This document shows positions 39,624 through 48,648 of a stretch of 64,000 nt of DNA, piece after piece (position 1 is the first letter of the stretch; every line of letters begins with the position of its first letter). The position numbers were made by a program, and so were the translations under genes. The notes under the pieces were generated by a model. The model searched no databases, was not told where the DNA came from, and saw only the letters and a program-made list of their open reading frames with translations. The stretch comes from Methylopila capsulata (GTDB taxonomy: Bacteria > Pseudomonadota > Alphaproteobacteria > Rhizobiales > Methylopilaceae): positions 682,001 through 746,000 of the forward strand of contig NZ_JAFBCY010000001.1 in assembly GCF_016907975.1 (NCBI RefSeq), given 5' to 3'.

Positions 39624-39652
39624 GCGGCCGGACCTCGTCGAGGTCCGGCCGC
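39624..39652. terminator. Hairpin between converging transcripts
   Basis: GCGGCCGGACCTCG and its exact complement flank one central base, giving a very stable stem, followed by TTT on the plus strand. It lies between the small plus-strand gene and the end of the fdoGHI operon, so it probably ends both and separates fdoGHI from fdhE and the sel genes. Confidence 0.8.
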
Positions 39653-39679
39653 TTTGCATTCAGCGATGGCGCGACCAGC

Positions 39680-40345
39680 TCAGTCGTGGGTTTCGCCCTT
39701 GGCTTCCTGCCGCAGCCACTTGCGGTGATGACGCCAGGCCCAGCCGCCGGTGACGCGGCCTTCGGTCATGCCGCGGATCGACCCCTTGACCCAGATGCCG
39801 GCGTAGACGTGCACGATGATCAGCAGGATCGCCGCGATCGCCGCGAGCGAGTGCACCAGCGCCGCAAGACGGTTCGTGCCGATGCTGACGAGCCCGTGGA
39901 AGTACTCGTCCCAGATCACGAGGCCGGTGGCGAACAGCACCACGATGAGCAGCGCAGTGCCCCAGAACACCATTTTCTGGCCGGCGTTGTATTTGCCGAG
40001 TTCGGGGAGCTTCTCCTCCTCGCCCTTCACCACGTCGCCGATCTGCTTAGTCCATTGAGTGTCGTCGCGGTTCCAGAGGTTGTGGCTCCAGAATCGAACG
40101 AACAGGATCGCGAAGCTCGCGATCAGCACCACGCCGAGCCAGGGGTGGAACGCCCGGGTGTTCGCCCCGCCGCCGAACAGGTCGGTGAGGAAGAACAGGC
40201 TCGGATGGAACAGCGCCAACCCGCTCAGAGCGAGCAGGGTGAAGGTGGCGGCGGTGATCCAGTGGTTGACGCGGGCGGAGGCCCCGTAGCGCCGGACCTC
40301 CGTCCGCTCGACCATGATGGGACGACGTTCGATCTCGACGGCCAT
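39680..40345 (-). CDS. fdoI: Formate dehydrogenase gamma subunit (cytochrome b556)
   Basis: A 221-residue inner-membrane cytochrome b with four helices (WITAATFTLLALSGLALF; LGVVLIASFAILFVRFW; GTALLIVVLFATGLVIWDEY; AAIAAILLIIVHVYAGIW). His residues in RVNHWIT, FHPWLG and IIVHVYAGIW can bind two haems. It takes electrons from the beta subunit to quinone. The TGATG junction overlaps fdoH by one base. Confidence 0.95.
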   Translation of the reverse strand: MAVEIERRPIMVERTEVRRYGASARVNHWITAATFTLLALSGLALFHPSLFFLTDLFGGGANTRAFHPWLGVVLIASFAILFVRFWSHNLWNRDDTQWTKQIGDVVKGEEEKLPELGKYNAGQKMVFWGTALLIVVLFATGLVIWDEYFHGLVSIGTNRLAALVHSLAAIAAILLIIVHVYAGIWVKGSIRGMTEGRVTGGWAWRHHRKWLRQEAKGETHD

Positions 40346-41283
40346 CAGAGCGTCCTCGTCTCAGGCGTCGGGCCGGACCGAGCGCCCTCCTCCGCAAGAT
40401 CCGCGGCGTTCTCCTCGTCCGTCTCAGACACCCGGTTCGGCCCCACAACGGTGTGGTGGAAGAACGCGCCGACGGCCGCGAAGGCCAGCGCGCCGAGCGC
40501 GAGGATCTTGCCCGTCCCCTTCCAGGCCGAGACCAGCGGGCTGATCTGCGGATCCTTCGGCAGGCCGGCGTAGATCTCCGGCTTGTCGAGGTGGTGCAGC
40601 ACGTACATCACATGCGTGCCGCCGACGCCGGCCGGATCGTAGAGACCCGCGTTGGCGAAGCCGCGGGACTTGAGGTCGGTGATGCGGCGGTCCGCCTGCT
40701 CCTTCATGTCGTCCTTGGTGCCGAACATGATGGCGGCCGTCGGACAGGCCTTGGCGCAGGCCGGGCCCTGGCCGACCGCGACGCGGTCGGAGCACAGGGT
40801 GCACTTGTAGGCCTTGCGGTCGACCTGGCTGATGCGCGGGATGTTGAAGGGGCAGCCCTTCACGCAGTAGGCGCAGCCGATGCAGTTCTCCGACACGAAG
40901 TCGACGATGCCGTTCGTGTACTGGACGATCGCCCCCGGCGACGGGCAGGCTTTGAGGCAGCCGGGATCGGCGCAATGCATGCAGCCGTCCTTGCGGATCA
41001 GCCACTCGAAGTTGCCGGTGTCCGGATTGTCCCATTCGCTGAAGCGCATCAGCGTCCAGCTGTTCGCCGTCAGGTCGTGCGGGTTGTCGTAGACGCCGGT
41101 GTTGACGCCCACCTCCTCGCGCAGGTTGTTCCACTCGAGGCAGGCGGACTGGCAGGCCTTGCAGCCGATGCATTTCGACACGTCGATCAGCTTCGCCACC
41201 TCGAGCCCCGTCGACCGAACGGCCGGCGGGGTCGAGGTGGAGGCGGAGCGGCGTTTGATGTCGAGGGACTGATACGAAGCCAT
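40345..41283 (-). CDS. fdoH: Formate dehydrogenase beta subunit (four [4Fe-4S] clusters)
   Basis: A 312-residue iron-sulfur subunit. Four cysteine groups are visible: [51 protein letters not shown] and [20 protein letters not shown]. One membrane helix near the C-terminus ([18 protein letters not shown]) anchors it on the periplasmic side. It carries electrons from FdoG to FdoI, and is exported with FdoG by Tat. Confidence 0.96.
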   Translation of the reverse strand: MASYQSLDIKRRSASTSTPPAVRSTGLEVAKLIDVSKCIGCKACQSACLEWNNLREEVGVNTGVYDNPHDLTANSWTLMRFSEWDNPDTGNFEWLIRKDGCMHCADPGCLKACPSPGAIVQYTNGIVDFVSENCIGCAYCVKGCPFNIPRISQVDRKAYKCTLCSDRVAVGQGPACAKACPTAAIMFGTKDDMKEQADRRITDLKSRGFANAGLYDPAGVGGTHVMYVLHHLDKPEIYAGLPKDPQISPLVSAWKGTGKILALGALAFAAVGAFFHHTVVGPNRVSETDEENAADLAEEGARSGPTPETRTL

Positions 41284-41298
41284 AGTGTCAGCCCTCCC

Positions 41299-44200
41299 TT
41301 ATGCCGACGCCGGAGCCGAGGTCGGCTCGATGTTGACCAGGAACGCCTTGTACTCAGGCGTCTCGATGTTGGCGTCGCCGACGAAGGGGGTCAGCGAGTT
41401 CGGGTTGTAGCCCTTCTTGGTCTTGCCCATGAAGCCCCAGTGCTGCGGGATGCCGACCACGTGGACCGGCCGCCCGTCGACCATCAGCGGCTTGATGCGC
41501 TTGGTGACGACCGCCTTGGCCTTGATCGACCCGCGGTTCGACCACACCCGCACCCAGCCGCCCTTCTCGATGCCCTTCTCCTTGGCGAGCTGCTCCGAGA
41601 TCTCGACGAAGAACTCGGGCTGCAGCACCGCGTTGACCCAGACGTGCTTGGTCCACTGGTGGAAGTGCTCGGTCAGGCGATAGCTGGTCGCGACGTACGG
41701 GAACGCGTCCGCGTTCCCCAGCGCCTCGAGGTCGGCCTTGAAGATGCGCGAGGCGGGATTGCCGCGGATCTTCGGCGCGATGGCGTTCGCCACCGGCGCC
41801 TCGAACGGCTCGTAGTGCGACGGGAACGGCCCGTCGCGCATCATGCCGCGGGTGAACAGCCGCGCCACGCCCTCGGGGTTCATGATGAACGGCCCGACCG
41901 ACGCTTCCGGCTTCACCGTCGGGCCGTAGTCCGGCACGTCGTAGCCGCCCCAGCGCTCGCCGGTCCACCAGACCAGCTTGCGCGACGGATCCCACGGCTT
42001 GCCGTTCACGTCCGACGAGGCGCGGTTGTAGAGGATCCGCCGGTTGAGCGGCCAGGCCCAGGCCCATTTCGGCGCAAGCCCGGTGTCGGCCGGATCCGCG
42101 GTGTCGCGCCGCGACATCTGGTTGCCGGCCTCGGTGTAGCAGCCGGAGTAGATCCAGCAGAACGAGGCGGTCGAGCCGTCGTCCTTCATCTGGCCGAAGC
42201 TGTCGAGCAGCTTGCCCTTCGCCACCAGCACCTTGGTCGGGTCGTTCGGATCGGTCACGTCGGCGAGCGCCGTGCCGTTCATCTCCTTGGCGAGCTCCTC
42301 GGCCGCCGGCTCCTCCGGCTGGCCATAGGGCCACCGCAGGTTGACGATCGGGTCCGGGAAGGCGCCGCCCTCCTTGAGGTAGAGCTCCTTTATCCGCAGG
42401 TGCAGGCCGGCCATGATCCAGGTGTCGGCCTTGGCCTCGCCCGGAGGCGAGACCGCCGCGTTGTGCCACTGCAGCCAGCGGCCGGAGTTCACGATCGAAC
42501 CCTCGTCCTCGGCGAAGCAGCTGGTCGGCAGCTGGAACACCTCGGTCTGGATGTCCGCGCTTTTCACGTCGTTGAACTCGCCGTGGTTCTCCCAGAACCG
42601 CGAGGTCTCGGTGTCGAGCGGGTCCATCGTCACCAGGAACTTCAGCTTGGAGAGGCCGGCCGTGATCTTCGCCCGGTTGGGGAAGGTCATCAGCGGGTTG
42701 AACCCCTGGCAGAAGTAGCCGGTGATCTTGCCCTGGTTCATGAGCTCGAACGTGCGCAGCACGTCGTAGGTGACGTCGAGCTTTGGCAGCCAGTCGAAGG
42801 CCCAGTTGTTCTCCGCCGTGGCCTTGTCGCCCCACATGGACTTTTGGAACGAGACGAAGAACTTCTTGTAGTTCTGCCAGAAGCTGGTCTGGCCGGGACG
42901 CAGCGGCTTGAAGCCGCGGGTCGACATGTAGGCGTTGAAGTCGGGCTCCTTCTCCGTCGGCAGGTTCATGTAGCCGGGGAGCGAGTTCGACAGCAGGCCG
43001 AGGTCAGTGAGACCCTGGATGTTGGAGTGGCCGCGGAGCGCGTTCATGCCGCCGCCGCGCACGCCGATGTTGCCCAGCAGCAGCTGGATCATCGCCATGC
43101 CGCGGATGTTCTGCGCGCCCTTCGAATGCTGGGTCCAGCCGAGCGCGTACATCGACGTCATGGTCTTCGTCGGCGTCGAGCACTCGGACATCATCTCGGC
43201 CACCTTCAGGAACTTGTCCTTGGGCGAACCGCAGATCTTCTCCACCATCTCGGGCGTGTAGACCGCGAAATGCTGCTTCATCAGCTGGAACACGCAGCGC
43301 GGGTCCTGCAGGGTCGGGTCGACCTTGGCGTAGCCCTGCTCGTCCATCTGGTAGTCCCAGGACGAGCGGTCGTAGTCGCGCTTCTCTTCGTTGTAGCCGG
43401 TGAACAGGCCCTCGGCCCAGCCGAACTCCGGCTTCACCAGGTAGGAGGCGTTGGTGAAGGCCTTGACGTACTCGTGCTGGATCTTGTCGTTCGACAGCAG
43501 GTAGTTGATGACGCCGCCGAGGAAGGCGATGTCGGTGCCGGGCCGGATCGGGCAATAGAAGTCGGCGACCGAGGCGGTCCGCGTGAAGCGCGGGTCGACG
43601 ACGATCAGCTTGGCGCCGCGGTTGGCCTTGGCCTCGGTGACCCATTTGAAGCCGCACGGATGCGCCTCAGCGGCGTTGCCGCCCATGACGACCACGAGGT
43701 CCGCGTATTTGATGTCGCCCCATGCGTTCGTCATGGCGCCGCGACCGAATGTTGGGGCGAGACTCGCCACCGTCGGTCCGTGTCAGACGCGCGCCTGGTT
43801 GTCGAAGGGCAGGACGCCGAGGGAGCGGATGACCTTGTAGGTCAGCGTTCCCGTCTCGTTGGTGGTGGCGGAGGCCGCCAGGAACCCGACCGAGGTCCAG
43901 CGGTTGACGGTGACGCCGTCCTTGCTGGTGGTCTGGAAGTTCTTGTCGCGGTCGTCCTTCATCAGGCGCGCGATGCGGTCGAGCGCGAAGTCCCACGTCA
44001 CCCGCTCGAAGGTCTCCGAGCCGGGCTTGCGGTGCATCGGGTACTTCAGCCGCGTGTCCGCATGCACGAAGTCCAGCAGCGCCGCTCCCTTGGGGCAGAG
44101 CGTGCCGCGGTTCGTCGGATGGTCCGGGTCGCCCTCCACATGCAGGAGCGACGCGTGGGTGTTCTTGGACCTGTCGCCGAGGCTGTACAGGATGACGCCG

Positions 44201-44382
44201 CAGGCCACGGAGCAGTAGGGGCAGATGTTGCGGGTCTCGGTGGTGCGGGCCAGCTTGAACGGCCGCACCGCTTGCGCCATGGCCTGTTCGGCGCCGCCGA
44301 ACCCCATGGCTCCGAGAGTGGTCCCGGCAACGCCCGCGCCCGCCGTCCGTAGGAACTGGCGCCGCGAAAATTCGCCGATCAT
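41299..44382 (-). CDS. fdoG: Formate dehydrogenase alpha subunit, selenocysteine- and molybdenum-containing
   Basis: One gene of 1027 residues interrupted by an in-frame UGA at 43785-43783 that encodes selenocysteine (residue 200; Sec196 in E. coli FdnG). The context NQARV-Sec-HGPTVASLAPTFGRGAMTN matches E. coli. The N-terminus has a Tat signal (SRRQFLRTAGAG). CPYCSVACG and GTLCPKGA bind a [4Fe-4S] cluster. The remainder is the bis-MGD molybdopterin fold, oxidising periplasmic formate to CO2. I chose ATG 44382; ATG 44403 is an alternative. A standard gene caller will split it in two at the UGA. Confidence 0.96.
43743..43785 (-). other. UGA selenocysteine codon and bacterial SECIS hairpin
   Basis: Directly after the UGA the mRNA reads CACGGACCGACGGUGGCGAG, then UCUCGCCCC. 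It forms a GGCG/CGCC stem with an AGUCU loop, inside an outer GACCG/CGGUC pairing. E. coli fdhF has the same arrangement (CACGGCCCAUCGG, loop GGUCU). SelB winged helices should bind this loop. Confidence 0.85.
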
Positions 44383-44467
44383 CTGGGAAGCATCCTCCCT
44401 CATGAGCCGACCGCTCTCCAGCCGCCGACGAGATCAAAGGCCCGACATCCGCCGGCCGATGACGTCA

Positions 44468-44496
44468 ATTTAGGATTTGAATAGGTCGAATGTCAA
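44468..44496 (-). promoter_or_regulatory. Predicted sigma-70 type promoter of fdoGHI
   Basis: TTGACA at 44496-44491, a 17-base spacer and CTAAAT at 44473-44468 fit the housekeeping promoter pattern of alphaproteobacteria. It lies about 86 bases upstream of the fdoG start. Confidence 0.65.
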
Positions 44497-44640
44497 ACGC
44501 CGCCCAACCGACCGCGAGAAGAAAAATCAAGTGTTTTTAACAACTTGCCTTGGCCGCGCGCAGCCCTTGCAAAGCCGTGAAGTGAAATCCGTCCGGCGCC
44601 GCGCCGCACCATGGAACCGTCCCGTCGGGCGGGGTCGCCG

Positions 44641-44889
44641 GTGAGCGCCCCGACGACGCTCGATCTGCGGGGGCTGCGCTGCCCCCTTCCGGTGCTTCGG
44701 CTGCGGAAGGCGTTGCTCGGCATGCCCCCCGGCGCGACGGTGATGGCGCTGACCGACGACCCGCTCGCGACCCTCGACGTGCCCAACTTCCTGCGCGAAA
44801 CCGGCGATGATCTGCTTTCGAGCGAGCCCGACGGGAGCGGCCACCGATTCGTCGTCCGGCGGGGAAATGAGACGGAGACGACCGGTTGA
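44641..44889 (+). CDS. TusA-like sulfurtransferase
   Basis: An 82-residue protein with the TusA/SirA signature LDLRGLRCPLPVLRLRKAL; the Cys of the CPxP motif would carry persulfide sulfur. I start at GTG 44641, preceded by a GGCGGGG sequence; ATG 44611 in the same frame would add ten residues. It is divergent from fdoG, and TusA-like proteins can feed sulfur to molybdoenzyme maturation, so a link with formate dehydrogenase is plausible. The next gene overlaps it by four bases. Confidence 0.85.
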   Translation: MSAPTTLDLRGLRCPLPVLRLRKALLGMPPGATVMALTDDPLATLDVPNFLRETGDDLLSSEPDGSGHRFVVRRGNETETTG

Positions 44890-45455
44890 CGACCTCGATT
44901 CGCATGCGCCTGACCGAGCAGGACCTGACCGCGGCCATGCGCGTTCATTTCATGAACGCGATCCGCCGTCCCTCCCCCTGGCTGTTCTGGTCGATCGTCG
45001 TGCTGGCGTTTTTCAGCCTGATGGGGCTGATCCTCCCGCCGGACCCGGACGCCTCCGGCGCGTGGTTCAGCGTCAGGCGCCTACCCCTGCTTCTGCTGGC
45101 CGTTGTCGTGGGCGCGCAAATCCTCGCCTACTTCGTGACCATCCCGCTCGCCGCCCGCAGGACCTTCGCGCAACAGAAGAACCTCGGCGGAGAGAACGAG
45201 ATGTCATGGGACGCGACGCGGATTGTGTCGCGCGGCCCGCATGGCGTGTCGGACTTCGCGTGGGGCGACTACTGCGCCTGGCTGGAGCGCGACGGCATGG
45301 TTCTGCTCTATCAGTCCGACCAGCTCTTCCAGATCGCCCCGGCCCGCGCCTTTCCCTCCGAGGCCGAACGCCGCGAGATGATCGAGCGCCTTCAGGAGCC
45401 CGGCGTTCCGAGGGCCCGAACGCGCGCGAAGCGCGCTCCCGCGAAACCCGCTTGA
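44886..45455 (+). CDS. YcxB-like membrane protein
   Basis: A 189-residue protein with two membrane helices (WLFWSIVVLAFFSLMGLIL; LPLLLLAVVVGAQILAYFV) and a soluble PH-like part (NEMSWDATRIVSRGPHGVSD, LLYQSDQLFQIAPARAFPSE), the layout of YcxB-like proteins. The C-terminus is basic. It starts at TTG 44886, which overlaps the TusA stop and has GGAG eight bases upstream; ATG 44904 is the alternative. Function unknown. Confidence 0.75.
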   Translation: MTTSIRMRLTEQDLTAAMRVHFMNAIRRPSPWLFWSIVVLAFFSLMGLILPPDPDASGAWFSVRRLPLLLLAVVVGAQILAYFVTIPLAARRTFAQQKNLGGENEMSWDATRIVSRGPHGVSDFAWGDYCAWLERDGMVLLYQSDQLFQIAPARAFPSEAERREMIERLQEPGVPRARTRAKRAPAKPA

Positions 45456-45505
45456 AAGCGCCGCGCCCCCCAACTAGTGTCCGCGCCGCGCCGCATGCCG
45501 GTCGC

Positions 45506-45581
<76 letters not shown>

Positions 45582-45603
45582 AGTCAGCCCTTATGGCCGC
45601 CCT

Positions 45604-45789
45604 TCACATCGGCGGTTCGATCATCGGCGGCTCGGGCGGCGAGATCGGCTCGTCGTCGATCGAGGGGTCGATCGAGGGCTCGGGGTTCGGAACGACGTCC
45701 GGATCCTGCACCGGGACCTCGTCCGGGATCGGCGGGCGCACGGGCTCGCCGGGCATGGGCGGGTTCGGGACGTTCGGGCCTGCGGGCAT
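45604..45789 (-). CDS. Small proline-rich acidic protein, unknown
   Basis: A 61-residue protein made almost entirely of Pro, Glu, Asp, Val and Ile (MPAGPNVPNPPMPGEPVRPP at the start, DDEPISPPEPPMIEPPM at the end). AGGAGGA lies just before ATG 45789 as a strong ribosome-binding site. Similar short Pro-rich proteins are common in Rhizobiales genomes as I recall. No membrane helix; likely disordered. Confidence 0.65.
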   Translation of the reverse strand: MPAGPNVPNPPMPGEPVRPPIPDEVPVQDPDVVPNPEPSIDPSIDDEPISPPEPPMIEPPM

Positions 45790-45849
45790 GATGTCCTCCT
45801 GTGAACGGTCGTCTCAGGGCTAACCCGCCGTGCGGGGGCTTCGTTCCGC

Positions 45850-47070
45850 TCACTCCGCCGGCGCCGGGCGTCCGACCACGCCGCCGCCGCGCTTGGAGCG
45901 GCGGCGCACGATGCGGTAGCGGCGCACCGCGCGGCGGTCGGCCTCCTCCTTCAGCGCGACCTGCGGCAGCAGCAGGTGCTTCATCAGCACGAGGGCGATC
46001 ACCAGCAGCGGCACGGCGAGGAAGGCGCCCACGGGCCCCCACAGCCACAGCCAGAACGCCAGCGCCAGCAGGACCAGCAGCGGGTTGATGGTGAAGCGAT
46101 GGCCGAGCACCATCGGGGTCAGGATGTTGCCCTCGAGGAAGGTGAGCAGGACGAACGTGAGCGGCGGCGCCATGGCTGCGAGCGTGGTGTCGAAGCTCAC
46201 CAGGCTGACGCCCGCGAGGATCAGCGTCAGCAGCGCGGGGCCGAGGAACGGCGCGTAGTTCAGCACGAAGGCGAGCGCGCCCCAGAGCGAGGGGCTGGGC
46301 AGGCCGAGCGCCCACATCAGCAGCGTGGTGGCGAGGCCGAGCGCGACGTTGATGACGGTGATGGTGACGAGATAGTCCGAGACCCGGGCTTCGACGTCCC
46401 GCATCACGCGGCCCGCCGTCAGTCGGGCCTTGCGGCCGAGGCAGAGGCCGAGCAGGCCCTGCCGGATCGAGGTGCGGGTCGCGAGGTAGAAGAACAGAGT
46501 GCACAGGAACAGGGCGGCCTGGCCGATCAGGGCCGGAGCGGACAGCGCGGCGCTCGACAGCAGCCCTGCGTGCTCCAGCACAACCTTGGGCGTCTGCCTG
46601 TCGCCCATGTTGGCGACCTTCTCCAGCGACTCCGAGACCTGCTGGATCTGGAGGAAGGTGGCGCGGAGCTCGATGACCTTGAGCTGAAGCGCACGCCACA
46701 GCTCTGGAGCGCGGTCGATCCAGGACTGCAGCGGCAGCGAGAAGGCGTAGGCCGCGAGATAGATCAGCGCGATCAGCAGCAACACCACGATCAGCGCGGC
46801 GAGCGTCGACGGGACGCCCTTCTTCTCGATGCGGCCGATGCCGGGGCCGAGCAGCAGGCCGAGGATCAGCGCGAGCGTCATCGGCATCAGGATTTCGGCG
46901 GCGAACTTGAGCGCGGTCGACAGCACGATCACGAACAGGCCGATCATGCTGACCTTGGCGCCGGAATCGAGCAGGCGGCCGATGGACGCGCCGCGCCGCT
47001 GCGCGAGCGTCAGCCGCTCGCTGCCGGCCGTGACCTGCAGCGGCTGCGCAAAGTCGTCGGAGATGGCCAA
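45850..47070 (-). CDS. AI-2E family transporter (PerM type)
   Basis: A 406-residue membrane protein with about eight helices. Family features: ILMPMTLALILGLLLGPGI near residue 60, SDYLVTITVINVALGLATTL, FVLNYAPFLGPALLTLILAG and LEGNILTPMVLGHRFTINPL. Known relatives export autoinducer-2 or exchange ions; the substrate here cannot be told. The basic tail RRYRIVRRRSKRGGG is cytoplasmic. It follows nothing closely and is probably a single gene. Confidence 0.9.
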   Translation of the reverse strand: MAISDDFAQPLQVTAGSERLTLAQRRGASIGRLLDSGAKVSMIGLFVIVLSTALKFAAEILMPMTLALILGLLLGPGIGRIEKKGVPSTLAALIVVLLLIALIYLAAYAFSLPLQSWIDRAPELWRALQLKVIELRATFLQIQQVSESLEKVANMGDRQTPKVVLEHAGLLSSAALSAPALIGQAALFLCTLFFYLATRTSIRQGLLGLCLGRKARLTAGRVMRDVEARVSDYLVTITVINVALGLATTLLMWALGLPSPSLWGALAFVLNYAPFLGPALLTLILAGVSLVSFDTTLAAMAPPLTFVLLTFLEGNILTPMVLGHRFTINPLLVLLALAFWLWLWGPVGAFLAVPLLVIALVLMKHLLLPQVALKEEADRRAVRRYRIVRRRSKRGGGVVGRPAPAE

Positions 47071-47334
47071 CGGTCGTCACCTTCCGCCTGCCGGAGACAG
47101 GCTCATTGCCCCAGACAGGGCAAACCGCCGAGGCCTGTCCGAGGTTCCGCCGCGCGCGGGCGAAACCAAGATCTGGGCGACGGCGGCGGCAAAGAGAGCA
47201 ACGGCGGCCGAGCGAAGACCGCCCGCGACAGCGTCCGCGAAAGACCTGGTCTCCGCCGCGCAGCAGGCGGCGGCGCGCGTTACACGGGGTCGCCTCGGTC
47301 TGACCGCATGGCGACCTTCACGCGCCGCGCGCGA

Positions 47335-48648
47335 TCACTGCTCGCGGAAGCTGCGGCGGAACGAATGCACGATGGGGTCGAGGAAATACTCCGCCGCAAC
47401 CCGCTTCTTCGCCTCGACATAGGCCTCGACCGGCGTGCCGGGCTTGAGGTCCTCGGGCCGGGCGTAGGCCAGGAAGGCCGCGCGGTCCACGGTGACCTTC
47501 GCGGTGTAGTAGGTCTCGCGCGTCTGGGGGTCGGTCATGATGTCGGCCGCGACCTGCAGCACGTGGCCGGGGATCATCGGCATGTCGCGCTGGGCGAAGG
47601 TGAGGAACGACACCCGCGCCGGCATGCCGGCCTCGATGTTGCGGATTTCCTGCGGGGTGACCTTGCCCTCGATCACGAGGTCGCCCTCGGTCGGGACGAT
47701 CTCGAGGATCTCCGTGCCCGGCCGCACCACGCCGCCGACCGTCTTGGCCTGCAGGTTCAGCACGAAGCCGGTCTCGGGCGCGATCACCGAGGTGCGCGTG
47801 AGGATGTCGCCCGCGGCCGACACGCGGGCCTCGAGGCCGGCGATCTCGGAGCGCGCCTTGGCGAGGTCGGTCGAGGTCTCGTTAAGGTGCTGGGTGACGA
47901 CGTTGCGGAGCGTCACCTGCTTCTCGACGATCTCGGCCTCGGCGCGGCGGATGTCGGCGTTGAAGGCCGCGACGTCGGTGTCGAGCTCGGACCGCCGGCG
48001 CTGCAGCGCCAGCATCTGAGGCTTCCGGGCGAGGCCCTTGTCGAACAGCCCCTGCGTGTCGGCGATCTCCACGTCGATCAGGTCGCGCTGGGCGAGCGTG
48101 CCGCCGATCCGATCCTTGTTGCCGTCGATCTGGGCCTGCAGCTTGCCGATCTGCGCCTTCAGCAGCTCCAGCCGCTCCGCCTGGTCGCGCCGGGTGGTCT
48201 CGAACAGCGCGCGCTGGCCTTCGATGAAGACCGGGAGCGTCGGATCGTGTGGGTCGGCCTGAAAGGCGGCGGAAAAGTCGATGGTCTCGGCGTTGGCGAG
48301 CTGGGCGGCGAGCCGGGCGGCCTCGGCCTGCCGGCGCGACAGCGTGTTGCGGTACTGCCCGTAGGACGCCTGCGCCTGTGCGCGCTCCAGCGTCAGCAGC
48401 GGCTGGCCGCGCGTCACGAGGTCGCCTTCCTTGACGAGGATCTCGGCGACGATGCCGCCCTCGAGATGCTGCACGACCTTGCGGCTGGCCTCGGGGCCGA
48501 CGATGCCGCGCACCACGGCGCCGGCCGCGAGCGGCGCGGTCGTGGCCCACACGGCGAAGCCGCCCATGAAGCCGAACACCACGACGCAGCCGGCGAAGGT
48601 GACGCCGCGCAGCCGCGCGGAGAGCTTGGGCGACCGCGTCTCGCTCAT
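47335..48648 (-). CDS. Type I secretion membrane-fusion protein (HlyD family)
   Basis: A 437-residue periplasmic adaptor. One membrane helix (VTFAGCVVVFGFMGGFAVWA), a lipoyl-like part (VVQHLEGGIVAEILVKEGDL), a long coiled coil (about 110-290), a second lipoyl half, and the family end GTPVEAYVEAKKRVAAEYFL with DPIVHSFRRSFRE. It bridges the ABC transporter to a TolC-type channel. ATGA overlap with the ABC gene upstream shows translational coupling. Confidence 0.92.
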   Translation of the reverse strand: MSETRSPKLSARLRGVTFAGCVVVFGFMGGFAVWATTAPLAAGAVVRGIVGPEASRKVVQHLEGGIVAEILVKEGDLVTRGQPLLTLERAQAQASYGQYRNTLSRRQAEAARLAAQLANAETIDFSAAFQADPHDPTLPVFIEGQRALFETTRRDQAERLELLKAQIGKLQAQIDGNKDRIGGTLAQRDLIDVEIADTQGLFDKGLARKPQMLALQRRRSELDTDVAAFNADIRRAEAEIVEKQVTLRNVVTQHLNETSTDLAKARSEIAGLEARVSAAGDILTRTSVIAPETGFVLNLQAKTVGGVVRPGTEILEIVPTEGDLVIEGKVTPQEIRNIEAGMPARVSFLTFAQRDMPMIPGHVLQVAADIMTDPQTRETYYTAKVTVDRAAFLAYARPEDLKPGTPVEAYVEAKKRVAAEYFLDPIVHSFRRSFREQ

